DNA from: Micromonospora sp. MW-13
GTDB taxonomy: Bacteria > Actinomycetota > Actinomycetes > Mycobacteriales > Micromonosporaceae
Reading direction: 5' to 3'
DNA length: 64,000 bases
Assembly (NCBI RefSeq): GCF_003434305.1
Contig: NZ_QKKX01000050.1
Span: forward strand, 103,097-167,096
A program made the position numbers and the translations under genes. The first letter of the stretch is position 1; every line of letters starts with the position of its first letter. The notes under the pieces were generated by a model, which saw nothing but the letters and a program-made list of their open reading frames with translations, was not told the DNA's origin and searched no databases. This document shows, piece after piece, positions 17,401-26,443 of the stretch.

Positions 17401-17738
17401 GGCCGGCCGCCCGACCCGGCGCGGGTGCCCGCCGGTGCCCGGCGGTGCGCTTCGGCGGTGCTCACGTGGACCGGTACGGCCCGCGGCGCTGTTGCGTTCA
17501 CGTGGTCTGTCTCCCGGCCCGGCTGCGGCGGCTGACGCCTCCCGCCAGCGGTGGGAGGCCGATCTCCGGTGCGGCGCCCCGGTGCGGCGCACCACTGTTT
17601 GTCGGTCGCGGGGACGGAAAAGTTCCCGGGGCCCGCGCTGTGCCGGGATCGCGTCGGACGGCCCGCCCGCGTCCGCCGGCGCCGGCCGGGCACCGGGGCG
17701 CCGGCGGCCCCGGCGCGCCGCCCACAGGCCGGCGTCGC

Positions 17739-18233
17739 TCAGTCGTCGCTGCCGTCGTCGTCGCGGTCGTCGCGGTCGTCATCGTCGTCGACCGGCTCCT
17801 GCTCGGCCTTGACCACGGCGCCGTCGTTGCGGTCCACGTCGACCTCGTGCTCGGTTCGCCCGTTGACGATCTCGACGCTCCACACCTGGTGGCCGTCCTC
17901 GGCCTCGGCCTCGACCTCGACGATCCGGCCGCCCCCGGCGCGCGCCAGCGCGATCTCGCCGGCCCGCTGCTGGTCGACGCTCCCGCCGGTGGGGGACGGC
18001 GGGGCCGTACCGGCGGGCGAGCCGGTGACGGACGCACCGGTCGCCGGGGCCGAGGTGGGAGCGTCGGTGCCGCTGTCGTCCGGGCTGCCGGTCGCCGCCG
18101 GGGCCACGGTGGCGGCGGTCAGGGTGGTCCGTCCGGCGCGACCGTCGGCGGCGGTGACGCCGACGGCGACCCCGGCCACCGCCAGCATCGCCGCGCCGCT
18201 GACGGACGCCATGATCAGGGAGTTGCGCTTCAT
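17739..18233 (-). CDS. Secreted PepSY-domain protein
   Basis: 164 residues. The N-terminus MKRNSLIMASVSGAAMLAVA is a signal or anchor sequence, followed by a Thr/Ala/Pro-rich linker, then one PepSY domain (AGEIALARAGGGRIVEVEAE, WSVEIVNGRTEHEVDVDRND) and a very acidic tail (DDDDDRDDRDDDGSDD). PepSY proteins often inhibit proteases or sense the cell envelope beside two-component systems. It starts at ATG 18233 after AGGAAAGG and lies 70 bases downstream of the histidine kinase gene on the same strand. Confidence 0.82.
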   Translation of the reverse strand: MKRNSLIMASVSGAAMLAVAGVAVGVTAADGRAGRTTLTAATVAPAATGSPDDSGTDAPTSAPATGASVTGSPAGTAPPSPTGGSVDQQRAGEIALARAGGGRIVEVEAEAEDGHQVWSVEIVNGRTEHEVDVDRNDGAVVKAEQEPVDDDDDRDDRDDDGSDD

Positions 18234-18304
18234 CTCGGTGCACCTTTCCTCGGTTGCTGAGTCGAGGATCGGCCATGGCGGGATAGCGGCGCGCTGCACC
18301 GACG

Positions 18305-19588
18305 CTAAGGCCCGGTTAAGGTCGCCGGCGGGGCCAGCAGCAGGCGCACCTCGGCCCCGCCGCCCGGGGCGGTGCGCAGTTCCAGCCGTCCGCCGCCGGC
18401 CTCCGCCGCCCGGCGGGCGATGTCCAGGCCCAGCCCCGTGGAGCCGGCCGGGCTGGCTCCCCGGCGTACCGTGGCCGCCGGCATGCCGGGGCCCTCGTCC
18501 GCCACGGTGAGGACCACCCGGTCGGCGTCGCGGGCGAGGCGGACGGTGAACGCGGTGCCGTCCGGGGTGTGCGCGAACACGTTGCCGAGCAGCGCATCGA
18601 GGGCGGCGGCCAGTTCGTCGGCGGACACCCCGACCGGCAGCGGCCCGGGGGCCAGGTCGCAGCGGAACTCCCGCCCGGTGTCCTCGGCCAGCACCGACCA
18701 GAAGGCCACCCGGTCGGCGACCACCACCGCCGCGTCACCGCCGGTGGCGGCCGGCGACCGGTCGCGGCGGGCCTGGCGGATCAGACCGGTCACGGCCCGC
18801 TCCAGCCCGTCCACCGCGGCGGCGATCCGCGCCGCGTCCTGCGGCTCGCGCAGCGACTCGGCCTCCAGCCGCAGCGCCGTCAGCGGGGTGCGCAGCCGAT
18901 GGGACAGGTCGGCCACCTGCTCGCGCTCCTGGGCGAGCAGGACCTGGATCCGGCCCGCCAGGTGGTTCAGCGCGCCGGCCACCTCGCGCAGTTCGGCCGG
19001 ACCGGCGGGCGTCACCCGGGCGTCCAGCTCGGCGTTGGCCAGCCGGTGCGACACCACGGACAGCTCGGCGATCGGCCGGACCAGGGTGCGCGCCAGCCGG
19101 TCGGCGACCAGCAGCCCGAGCAGCACCAGCAGCACCCCGAGCAGGGCCAGCACCAGCCACGCCCGGGTCACCCCGGCGGTCAGCTCGGCGCGCGGCACCA
19201 CCGTCCGGATCACGCCCGTGCCATCGGGCCGGCCCTGCACGGCGATGACCACCTCGCGTCCCCCGTCCGACTCCACGGTGAGGCTGCGCCCCCGTTCGGC
19301 CAGGGCCACCGCGGGGGTGCGCGGGGCCAGGGTGCCCAGCACCGTGTCGCCGGGCAGGAACACGCTGACCGGCCGGCCCGACTCCGCGGCGAGTTGCTCG
19401 GCGGTCAGCCGGATGGTCGCGGTGTCGGCCGTGCCCACCACCGGCACCAGACTCTGCGCGTCCGCGGTCGCCCGGACCGTGGCCCGGTCCTCGGCCACCG
19501 CCCGCACCAGCAGCGCCAGCGGGACGAGAAAGGCCACGAGGGTGAGCACGCTGACCGCGGCGGCCAGCAGCGCCAGCCGTGCCCTCAC
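18305..19588 (-). CDS. Two-component sensor histidine kinase
   Basis: 427 residues: membrane helix at about 5-30, a ~110-residue extracytoplasmic sensor region, second helix at about 140-165, HAMP (LARTLVRPIAELSVVSHRLA), H-box DLSHRLRTPLTALRLEAE with the phosphorylated His, N-box ALDALLGNVFAHTPDGT, G1 VADEGPGMPA and G2 STGLGLDIARRAAEAGGG. This is the OmpR-associated HPK class. The GTG start overlaps the stop of the response regulator gene (GTGA), so the two are coupled. The PepSY gene follows in the same direction. The signal is not apparent from the sequence. Confidence 0.93.
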   Translation of the reverse strand: MRARLALLAAAVSVLTLVAFLVPLALLVRAVAEDRATVRATADAQSLVPVVGTADTATIRLTAEQLAAESGRPVSVFLPGDTVLGTLAPRTPAVALAERGRSLTVESDGGREVVIAVQGRPDGTGVIRTVVPRAELTAGVTRAWLVLALLGVLLVLLGLLVADRLARTLVRPIAELSVVSHRLANAELDARVTPAGPAELREVAGALNHLAGRIQVLLAQEREQVADLSHRLRTPLTALRLEAESLREPQDAARIAAAVDGLERAVTGLIRQARRDRSPAATGGDAAVVVADRVAFWSVLAEDTGREFRCDLAPGPLPVGVSADELAAALDALLGNVFAHTPDGTAFTVRLARDADRVVLTVADEGPGMPAATVRRGASPAGSTGLGLDIARRAAEAGGGRLELRTAPGGGAEVRLLLAPPATLTGP

Positions 19589-20274
19589 CCGCCACCGCCC
19601 GGGGACTCCAGCCGGACCCCCACCCCTCGCACCGTGTGCAGGTAGCGCGGCTGCTGGGCGCTCTCACCCAGCTTGCGGCGCAGCCACGACAGGTGCACGT
19701 CGACGGTCTTGTCCGCGCCCCCGTACGGGATCTGCCAGACCTCGGTGAGCAGTTCCCGCTTGGTGACCACCTCGCCGGGCCGGGCGGCGAGGTGGTGCAG
19801 CAGGTCGAACTCGCGCGGGGTCAGCTCGACCGGCGCGCCGTCGAGGGTCACCTGCCGGGAGCGCGGGTCGACCCGCAGGCCGCCGACCGCCAGCGTCGTG
19901 ACCTCCGCCGAGGCTCCCCCGCGCCGCAGCACCGCACGGATCCGCGCGTCCAGTTGGGCGGCGGTGAACGGCTTCACCACGTAGTCGTCGGCGCCGGCGT
20001 CGAGCACCCGGACGATCTCGGTCTCGTCGTCGCGGGCGGTGGCCACGATGACCGGCACCGCGCTGACCGCCCGCAGCATCCGCAGCAGCTCGCGCCCGTC
20101 GAGGTCGGGCAGGCCCAGGTCCAGCACGACGAGGTCCGGCCGGTCGTCGAGGGCGTCGCGCAGCCCCGCCATCGCGGTGGACGCGGCGGCCACGGCGTGC
20201 CCCCGGTCCCGCAGCGCCCGCGCCAGCGGCGTCCGGATGGTCAGGTCGTCCTCGATGAGCAGCAGCCGGGGCAC
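19585..20274 (-). CDS. OmpR/PhoB-family response regulator
   Basis: 229 residues. The receiver domain has LLLIEDDLTIRTPLARAL with the acidic pair, VVLDLGLPDLDGRELLRML with the phosphoacceptor Asp, and the Lys in DDYVVKPFTAAQL. The C-terminal winged helix has VELTPREFDLLHHLAARPGE and ADKTVDVHLSWLRRKLGE. GTG 20274 gives the standard start VPRLLLIEDD. It is the first gene of the regulator-kinase-PepSY operon and divergent from a small membrane protein gene that may belong to its regulon. Confidence 0.94.
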   Translation of the reverse strand: MPRLLLIEDDLTIRTPLARALRDRGHAVAAASTAMAGLRDALDDRPDLVVLDLGLPDLDGRELLRMLRAVSAVPVIVATARDDETEIVRVLDAGADDYVVKPFTAAQLDARIRAVLRRGGASAEVTTLAVGGLRVDPRSRQVTLDGAPVELTPREFDLLHHLAARPGEVVTKRELLTEVWQIPYGGADKTVDVHLSWLRRKLGESAQQPRYLHTVRGVGVRLESPGGGG

Positions 20275-20376
20275 AGGATGCAGGCTAGCCGCCGGGACCG
20301 CCGCCGGCTTGCTCCTTAACCCTCCCTTAGCGTCGTCCGGCGCTCCCGCCAACCTTCGATCGGGGATAGTCGGGGG

Positions 20377-20841
20377 ATGCGCCGTCGCCGTACCCTCGCC
20401 TTCGCCGGGTGGCTGGCCACCGCCGTGCTCGCCACCCTGGTCGGGGTGGCCGCGATCCGGCTGGTCGGGGAGAGCATCACCGGCACCCCGGGCGGGGTGC
20501 ACAGCCAGCGCGACGTCGAGCGGGCGCTGGCCTCCCCGCCGGCGGGCACGGCGGCGCCGGGCGGCAGGGCGTCCACCGGTCCGGGTGGACCGCCGGCGAC
20601 CGCGCCGCCGGGGCCCGGCGCGCGTCGGGCCTTTTCGACCGCCGGCGGCAGCGCGGTGGCCGAGTGCGCGCCGGGCGGGGTACGGCTGGTGTCCTGGGCT
20701 CCCGCGCAGGGCTACCGGGTCGGCGACGCCGACCAGGGCCCGGACGACGACGTGGAGGTCACCTTCGTCGGGCCGGGCGGCGAGCACGAGCTGAAGCTGC
20801 GGTGCGTGGCCGGCCAGCCGGTGGCCGTCGCCGACGACTGA
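20377..20841 (+). CDS. Membrane-anchored or secreted protein of unknown function
   Basis: 154 residues: an N-terminal membrane helix (FAGWLATAVLATLVGVAAIR), a Pro/Gly/Ala-rich linker, and a small C-terminal domain with two Cys (VAECAPGGVRLVSWAPAQGY and LKLRCVAGQP) that could form a disulphide outside the cell. No family was recognised. It is divergent from the response regulator gene, with about 100 bases between. Confidence 0.68.
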   Translation: MRRRRTLAFAGWLATAVLATLVGVAAIRLVGESITGTPGGVHSQRDVERALASPPAGTAAPGGRASTGPGGPPATAPPGPGARRAFSTAGGSAVAECAPGGVRLVSWAPAQGYRVGDADQGPDDDVEVTFVGPGGEHELKLRCVAGQPVAVADD

Positions 20842-20889
20842 CCCGACGGCGACCACCGGCGGCGCGGCCCGGTGCCGCGCGGACCGCCG

Positions 20890-21213
20890 TCAGCCGCCGT
20901 GCTTCTGCTGGCAGGGCACGCAGAAGCGGGCGTGCGGGACGACCTCCAGCCGCTCCGGCGGGATCTGCGCCCCGCACCGCTCACAGGCGCCGTAGCGCCC
21001 CTCCTCGATACGGAGCAGGGCGTCGGCGATCCGCTCCCGGCTCTGTCGGGCCGCCGCGATCAGCGCGGCGCGGGTGTGCGCCTCACCCGGATCCCCGGTG
21101 TCGGCGGTCAGCTCGGTCAGCCGGGCCGTCTGCGCCGCGTGCTCGTCGGTCAGTGTCGCGCGCAGGTCGGCGAGCCACTGCCGATCGCTGACCCCCTGGA
21201 TTTCGGTGCTCAT
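20890..21213 (-). CDS. DksA/TraR-family zinc-finger protein
   Basis: 107 residues. An N-terminal helical hairpin (DLRATLTDEHAAQTARLTEL) is followed by ALLRIEEGRYGACERCGAQI and FCVPCQQKHGG, the four-Cys zinc finger (CxxC-x17-CxxC) of DksA/TraR proteins. It starts at ATG 21213 after GGAAGGA. Small actinobacterial members bind RNA polymerase or act in stress; the role here is not shown. Confidence 0.9.
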   Translation of the reverse strand: MSTEIQGVSDRQWLADLRATLTDEHAAQTARLTELTADTGDPGEAHTRAALIAAARQSRERIADALLRIEEGRYGACERCGAQIPPERLEVVPHARFCVPCQQKHGG

Positions 21214-21579
21214 GTCGGTCCTTCCGGAAAAAGAAAAGGGCCGAAGCCGGAAGCTTCGCCCTGGTGGCCGTACCCGTCGGATTTGCACGTCCGGCGGGAG
21301 GGCCACGCCCGGTGGGGCTCGGGCTCGGCAGCCCGTGGATGGGCGCGGCACCGAGCGACGGCGCGCCCGCCGGGCGGGTGGTCACCCCGGTGCGCTGCCG
21401 GCCGGCGGCAGCCGGCGACGCCGTCACGAGGGTGACGGTGACGCGGGCGAGCGGCGCGGCCGATGGCATGCGGCCACCATAGGCCGCCCCGGCGCAGAAC
21501 CCAACCAGGATGTCCGCCGACGCGCTCGGGCGGCCGGGTTCGGCCGGCGCGGCCCGGGGAACCCGCGCCCGTCTGCTCC

Positions 21580-21838
21580 GCCCGGCACTGGGCCGAGCGG
21601 CACAACCTGATCGTCACCGTGGCGATCGGCGAGCTGCTGGTGGCGATCGGCGTCGCCGGCACCGACCTGCCCAGCACGCAGCGGCTGATCGTCGCCCCCG
21701 CGCTCGCCGTCGTCGTCGCCGGTGCGCTCGAGTGGATCTACTTTCGACCTGTCGGCGCTCACGGGCGAGCACGCGCTGCGCGCCGCCGCGCTGCTGCCGC
21801 TGACCGCCCGGGTGTCCGCGCTGCGGGCCCTGGCCTGG
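21580..21838 (+). pseudogene. Fragment of a low-temperature-requirement A (LtrA)-like membrane protein
   Basis: ARHWAERHNLIVTVAIGELL followed by VAIGVAGTDLP and EWIYF is the ERHG-type core of LtrA membrane proteins. Nothing recognisable precedes it, and after EWIYF the expected continuation (FDLSALTGEHALRAAAL) is in the +1 frame. The gene is truncated at both ends and frameshifted, and abuts the 3' end of the opposite-strand reductase gene. Confidence 0.6.
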
Positions 21839-21839
21839 C

Positions 21840-22775
21840 TCAGGACGGGTCGGCCCGGCCCAGCCGCCAGTAGCCCATGAACGCCACCGCCCGCCGGTCG
21901 ACGCCCCGCTCGGCGACCAGGTGCCGGCGCAGCGTACGGATCATGGCGGCCTCGCCCGCCAGCCAGGCGTACAGCGGCCCCGGCACCGGCGCCACCGAGG
22001 GCGGCACCTCCCAGAGGATGTCCTGGTCGACGTCCGGGTCGGCGATCGACGGCTGCCCGGACGGCCGGCCCGCCCCGACCGGCGCCCGGCCGGACAGCAG
22101 GCTCGCCGTCGCCGCGGCGACGGCGGGGACCAGGCGGCTGCCGTGGAGAGCGCCGTCGCGGGGCAGCCAGGTGATCTCCACGCCGGGCGGGGCCGGGACG
22201 GGCAGCGCGTCGGCCCGCTGCGGCACCTCCAGCAGGGCCCGGCCCCGGACGTCGAGCGGGAGCCGTTCCAGGATGGCGCAGATCGCGGGCACCGCGGTCT
22301 CGTCGCCGGCCAGCAACACCTGGTCCGTCGCCGAGGGCCGGAACTCGACGCCGCCGTGCTCGCCGGGGTAGCCGGCGTCCGGGCCGAGGAGGGCGGCCTC
22401 GTCCCCGGGCCGGACCCGGTGGGCCCACCGGCTGGCCGGGCCGCCGTCACCGTGCAGCACCAGGTCGACGTCCACCTCGGCCAGGTGCGGCCGGGCCGCG
22501 CGGGCGGTGTAGGTGCGCACCGGGCAGCGCTGGTCCTCGGGCAGGGCCCGCCACCTCGCGTACCAGTCGGGGCCGCCGGGCAACTGGACCCCGTGCTGCC
22601 CGGGCAGCGGCAGCACCAGCTTGATCCGCTGGTCGTAGCCGTTGTCGGCGAACCGGTCGAGGTCCGGGCCGGTGAAGGTGACGCGGACGAACGAGGGACT
22701 GAGCCGGCGCACGGCGCGGACCTCGACGGTGAACAGGCGCCACGGGGCGATGGGCAGGGTCTCGGCCGTGGTCAT
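21840..22775 (-). CDS. Siderophore-interacting protein (FAD-dependent ferric-siderophore reductase)
   Basis: 311 residues of the SIP/ViuB family. The FAD-binding barrel contains VRVTFTGPDLDRFADNGYDQ and RTYTARAARPHLAEVDVDLV, and HGDGGPASRWAHRVRPGDEA is the family's conserved core. The NAD(P)H-binding half has LLAGDETAVPAICAILERLP, and the C-terminus ends AWLAGEAAMIRTLRRHLVAE...GYWRLG as usual. It reduces ferric siderophores in the cytosol to release iron. A strong iron box lies about 65 bases upstream of the ATG (22775), so it should be repressed by iron-loaded DtxR/IdeR. Confidence 0.93.
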   Translation of the reverse strand: MTTAETLPIAPWRLFTVEVRAVRRLSPSFVRVTFTGPDLDRFADNGYDQRIKLVLPLPGQHGVQLPGGPDWYARWRALPEDQRCPVRTYTARAARPHLAEVDVDLVLHGDGGPASRWAHRVRPGDEAALLGPDAGYPGEHGGVEFRPSATDQVLLAGDETAVPAICAILERLPLDVRGRALLEVPQRADALPVPAPPGVEITWLPRDGALHGSRLVPAVAAATASLLSGRAPVGAGRPSGQPSIADPDVDQDILWEVPPSVAPVPGPLYAWLAGEAAMIRTLRRHLVAERGVDRRAVAFMGYWRLGRADPS

Positions 22776-22839
22776 GGTGTCTTCCGCTCCACGCCGTGGG
22801 GGCGCTCCCCCCGCGGGGCGCGAACTCGATCGTCCAGCA

Positions 22840-22860
22840 CGTGGTTAGGCTAGCCTAACC
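22840..22860. promoter_or_regulatory. Iron box (DtxR/IdeR operator)
   Basis: An 18-base perfect palindrome, GGTTAGGCTAGCCTAACC (22843-22860), matches the core of the 19-base iron box consensus TTAGGTTAGGCTAACCTAA at 15 of 19 positions in the best register. It lies upstream of the siderophore-interacting protein gene. Confidence 0.85.
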
Positions 22861-22946
22861 TCAAGATCGGGTGTCGGGGCGGGGGTGTGTTCCCCCCTTC
22901 CGGGGAAGCGGTGCGCCGGCCCGGGCGCGACGGGTGGCGGGCGTGG

Positions 22947-23507
22947 TCACGGGCGCACGGCGGCCCGGTCCAGGAAGAGGAGCTGGGCGCGCTTGTCCGG
23001 CAGGTCGATCTGCGGACCGGGCACGAAGCCCGCGCGGGTCAGCCGGGTGATGGCCTTCGCGTTGCGCGCGTCCGGCTCGACCACGATGCGCAGCCGGCCC
23101 GGGTCGGCGAGCACGAAGTCGAGGAAGGTGTCGAGGACGGTGCCGGTGAAGCCCGGCTCCGCGCCGCCGTCCGGCGGCCCGATCAGCAGGTGGATGCCGA
23201 AGTCGCCGGGCCGGACGTCGTAGCACTCCCCCACCGGGTCGGCCCCCGGCTCGTAGGTCTGGAAGAGCGCCACCGGCCGGCCGTCGCGGTGGATCAGGTA
23301 GGCGTGGTGGGTGTCGAGCGAGTCCAGGTACTCGTAGATCTCCAGCACCCGCTCGCGGCCGGCGTCGCGCATGCCCCAGAACCGAGACCGCTCCCGGGTG
23401 ACCCAGTCGTGGATCACGTCGATGTCCTCGCCCGGCCGCACGGGCCGGATGGCCACCTCGCCGAAGCCCTCGATGTGCCGGGAGTAGCAGGTCGGGGACG
23501 TCGTCAT
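22947..23507 (-). CDS. IucB/AlcB-type siderophore acyltransferase (GNAT fold)
   Basis: 186 residues of the GNAT-like family that acylates N-hydroxylysine, N-hydroxyornithine or similar amines in siderophore pathways (IucB, MbtK, AlcB). Visible landmarks are VIHDWVTRERSRFWGMR, DTHHAYLIHRDGRPVALFQT, YEPGADPVGECYDVRPGDFG, IHLLIGPPDGG, and RIVVEPDARNAKAITRLTRA then LPDKRAQLLFL. It starts at ATG 23507 after GAGGAGA. It is a clear paralogue of the gene at 32128-32712. No synthetase lies next to it, so it may serve a pathway encoded elsewhere. Confidence 0.87.
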   Translation of the reverse strand: MTTSPTCYSRHIEGFGEVAIRPVRPGEDIDVIHDWVTRERSRFWGMRDAGRERVLEIYEYLDSLDTHHAYLIHRDGRPVALFQTYEPGADPVGECYDVRPGDFGIHLLIGPPDGGAEPGFTGTVLDTFLDFVLADPGRLRIVVEPDARNAKAITRLTRAGFVPGPQIDLPDKRAQLLFLDRAAVRP

Positions 23508-23645
23508 GTCTCTCCTCGGTGGGGATTGGCTCCGGCCGGCGACGCGGACGCGGGTCGCCGGGGCAGGGCGGATCGCGCACCGCCGGCACCGACCACCGTC
23601 GACCGCCACTGCCCGCACCCCACGGCGCGACGCCACGACGGAGAG

Positions 23646-23664
23646 TCAGGTCAGGGTAGCTTGA
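23646..23664. promoter_or_regulatory. Probable degenerate iron box
   Basis: TCAGGTCAGGGTAGCTTGA matches the iron-box consensus at 13 of 19 positions, about 140 bases upstream of the acyltransferase start. It is weaker than the boxes at 22840 and 29997. Confidence 0.45.
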
Positions 23665-23859
23665 ACAGATCGATCGCCCGGCAGGACCTCCGTCCACGGT
23701 CCACCGTCCGCCGGAGAACCTCCTCCCCGGCCCAGGGCCCCGCCGGCCGGCGACGCCACCCCGCCCCGGCGAGCCGCGCCCGGACCGGTCACTGGACGTA
23801 CGGCCAGCGGGCAACTGCCGGGTCCGGGGCGGTACGGGGGGCCCGCCGTGGGGCCGAGG
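23665..23859. other. Intergenic stretch without genes
   Basis: Between the probable iron box and the amylase terminator neither strand shows a credible gene. The sequence is G+C-rich, and the short open frames present have no protein-like composition. Confidence 0.35.
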
Positions 23860-23900
23860 CGAGGTGGCCGGCTCCCGTCGCGCGGGGACCGGCCACCTCG
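23860..23900. terminator. Terminator of the alpha-amylase gene
   Basis: A 12-bp perfect stem (CGAGGTGGCCGG with its complement) and a 17-base loop, starting 17 bases past the amylase stop on the leftward strand. Confidence 0.65.
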
Positions 23901-23917
23901 GTGGCACAAGTTCCTGA

Positions 23918-26104
23918 CTACCTCCAGGTGTCGTTGTTGGTCCGGGTGCCGGAGGACGGGGTCGTGAAGGTGCGGTTGCCGCCGGATTCCCAGGTGACCG
24001 TGCCGTCGGGGTTCTTCTTGAGGTACTTGTACTCGACGACGGTGTTCGGGGGCAGGTTCAGCGTGGCCCGCCAGGTCGGGTAGTCGGCTGAGGAGAGCAG
24101 GACGGCGTTGGCCGGGTTCCAGCCGCCGAGGGCGGCGACGTTGCCGACGACGTACACGTTCTGGCCGTAGGACGTGGTGACGGTGGCGTGGAACGAGGTG
24201 GCGATCTGCCCGGCGGTGACGGTGTCGCCGCGGAAGGTCTCGGTCACCGCGTAGCTGCCGGCCGCCGGGGTGGTGAAGCTGCGGTTGTCCCCGGATTCCC
24301 AGGTCACTGCGCCGGCAGCGGTCTTCTTGATGAACTTGTACTCCACCGCGGTGGACTTGGGCAGGTCGAGCACCGCGCGGTAGGTGTTGCCGCCCTGCGC
24401 GGGCAGCTGCACGGCGCTGGCCGGGGCCCAGGAGCCCAGCTCGGGGATGCTCCCGACCACGTAGACGTCCTGGCCGGCGGCCGGGTTCGCGGTGACCGTG
24501 AAGGTGGTGGCGACCGTGGTGCTGGGGCTGGCGGTCAGGGTGGGCGAGGCGGTCGGCGACGGGGTGGTGCCGCCGGGCCTGGCGTTGACGTGGATCGCGA
24601 CCGCGTCGTTGGCGGGGATCGTCACGGTGGCCCGACCGCCGGAGACGGTGACCGTGCCGCCGGCGCAGCCGGACGAGGTGGCGGGTCCGGAGACGACGTC
24701 GCAGTACTGGCCGTCGGCGAGGCCGGTGGCGAACGTGGCGGTGGCGGCGCTGCCGGAGTCGTTGACGCCGAACCAGGCGCGGTCGCCGCGGTGGAAGCCG
24801 ATGACGTTGCTGTTGACGGCGGTGAAGTCGGAGACGGTCTTGACGGACCGGGCGGCGTTGGCCCAGCCGACCATGCCCTTGACTCCGGTGGACTGGGTCA
24901 GGCAGTTCCAGGTGGCACCGCAGGCGGTGTCGGTGACGTAGCCGTTACCGTTGGCCGGTGGGGACTGGTTGCGGTTGGACCAGGTGAAGCTGTCGTAGAC
25001 CGAGGGCTTGCCGTGCGGGTACGCCAGGGCGAAGTAGTTGGCCAGGGTGTAGTCGGTGCCGTTCTTGTAGGACAGCACGACCCCGTCGCGCTCCAGGTCG
25101 TGGTTGGTGACCATGGCGAAGACGTTGGCGCTGGGGGCGTCGAGGTTCCAGCTCGGGATGTTGGCGAGGGTGGAGATCGAGCCCTGGAAGGCGGACCGGA
25201 GGCCCTTGGCGTACGCGAAGTCGAGCACGTCGCCGTTGCCGGTGAACGCGCGCGCCTTGAGCGCGTCGTTGCTGGCGCCGTCGAAGATCTCCTGCGCGAC
25301 GTACGGGCGCTTGTTCTCGGCGACGGTGTTGTTCACCTTGCCGAGGATGGCGGCGAAGTCGTCCTTCCTGACGTGCTTGACCGCGTCGACCCGGAACCCG
25401 TCGACGCCGAGGCCGATCATGTCGTTGAGGAAGCCGGCGATCTTCGTGCGGACGCTGTCCTTCTCGGTGTACAGGTCGGTCAGGGCCAGCAGCTCGCAGC
25501 TGGTCACCTGGGCCTCGTTGTTCCAGTCGTTGATGCCCCCGGAGGTCGGGCAGTTGTCGCCCGGTCGGTGGAAGTCGCCGGTGCCGTAGGGCACTGCCGG
25601 GAAGCTGTAGCCGGGACCGGAGAAGTCCGTGCCCGCGTAGCCGACGACGGACTCGGGGTTGTTCGCGCCGGCCATGTGGTTGACGACCGCGTCGACGTAC
25701 ACCCGCACGCCGGCGTTGTGGCAGGCGGTGACCATGTCGGCGAACTGCGCCCGGCTGCCGAACCGGCTCTCCAGCTTGTACGACACCGGCTGGTACACCT
25801 CGTACCAGGGGTGCACGCCGTCGGCGCTGTTGGGCAGGCTGACCGACTCCTGGGGCGGGGCGACCTGGACCGCCCCGTATCCGGCGGGGCCGAGGTGGTT
25901 GGTGCAGGCGGCGGAGACGGACGTCCAGTTCCACTCCCACAGGTTCGCCGTCACCTCGCTGTCGTTGAGGGTGACGGCGGCGCGGGCGGGAGCGGCGGTG
26001 GTGGCAGCGGCGACGATGGCCGGCGTCGCGCCGGCCGCGACGACCGCGACGGCGAGCAGCAGGCGAGCGGCGCGGCTACGCGGGTGTGGCCTCACGGATT
26101 CCAT
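23918..26104 (-). CDS. Secreted alpha-amylase (GH13) with two CBM20 starch-binding domains
   Basis: 728 residues. The signal peptide ends near APARA-AVTLND. The GH13 barrel has GYGAVQVAPPQE, VRVYVDAVVNHM, the nucleophile Asp in GFRVDAVKHV, the acid/base Glu in VAQEIFDGA and the transition-state Asp in FAMVTNHDLERDG. A domain C of about 90 residues follows, then a Thr/Ser/Pro linker. Two tandem CBM20 modules (about 530-622 and 629-728) each carry the YVVGxxxxLGxW, VEYKxxKK and TWESGxNRxFTTP signatures. The enzyme cleaves alpha-1,4 glucan outside the cell, and the paired CBM20s suggest raw-starch binding. ATG 26104 was chosen because it gives a normal signal peptide. Confidence 0.96.
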   Translation of the reverse strand: MESVRPHPRSRAARLLLAVAVVAAGATPAIVAAATTAAPARAAVTLNDSEVTANLWEWNWTSVSAACTNHLGPAGYGAVQVAPPQESVSLPNSADGVHPWYEVYQPVSYKLESRFGSRAQFADMVTACHNAGVRVYVDAVVNHMAGANNPESVVGYAGTDFSGPGYSFPAVPYGTGDFHRPGDNCPTSGGINDWNNEAQVTSCELLALTDLYTEKDSVRTKIAGFLNDMIGLGVDGFRVDAVKHVRKDDFAAILGKVNNTVAENKRPYVAQEIFDGASNDALKARAFTGNGDVLDFAYAKGLRSAFQGSISTLANIPSWNLDAPSANVFAMVTNHDLERDGVVLSYKNGTDYTLANYFALAYPHGKPSVYDSFTWSNRNQSPPANGNGYVTDTACGATWNCLTQSTGVKGMVGWANAARSVKTVSDFTAVNSNVIGFHRGDRAWFGVNDSGSAATATFATGLADGQYCDVVSGPATSSGCAGGTVTVSGGRATVTIPANDAVAIHVNARPGGTTPSPTASPTLTASPSTTVATTFTVTANPAAGQDVYVVGSIPELGSWAPASAVQLPAQGGNTYRAVLDLPKSTAVEYKFIKKTAAGAVTWESGDNRSFTTPAAGSYAVTETFRGDTVTAGQIATSFHATVTTSYGQNVYVVGNVAALGGWNPANAVLLSSADYPTWRATLNLPPNTVVEYKYLKKNPDGTVTWESGGNRTFTTPSSGTRTNNDTWR

Positions 26105-26189
26105 GGCAGGGAGGACCTTCTTCCGGGGTCGAAGAGGTACTGGCGAGAGTGGACGGCCGTCCGGGTAGCAAGACGATGCTGGATATCTG

Positions 26190-26218
26190 AAAGGAATTGC
26201 AAGACCTTGCGGCAAGAT
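26190..26218. promoter_or_regulatory. Candidate maltose-repressor (Reg1/MalR-type) operator of amylase
   Basis: TTGCAAGACCTTGCGGCAAG at 26197-26216 has TGCAAG-type repeats as found in front of Streptomyces amylase and chitinase genes controlled by the LacI-family regulator Reg1/MalR. It lies about 93 bases upstream of the amylase ATG. A second, looser motif (GCAAGACTTTCCAGCAAC) begins at 26423. No regulator gene is in the window. Confidence 0.42.
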
Positions 26219-26443
26219 TTTTGAAACCCGCCGGCAACATCGCCGCCACGGAGGCGCCGCCTCCCGGCCGGAAGCGCTCGCCGTCCCGACCCCGCCGGGC
26301 AAGGGCGGGACCTGGACATCGCCGCCGCCCGGCCGGGCCGGAGACGAGCAGCTCGACGGCGGAACGCGGCAGCCCGCGCTGGGACAGCCTTGACGCGTCG
26401 CGCGGACCGCCGTAGCTTCGTCCGCAAGACTTTCCAGCAACTT
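26219..26443. other. Intergenic stretch upstream of amylase
   Basis: Apart from the CAAG-type motif near 26423 nothing recognisable is present. The stretch separates the iron-linked exporter operon (stop at 26444) from the amylase promoter region on the same strand, and no hairpin terminator was evident. Confidence 0.35.
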
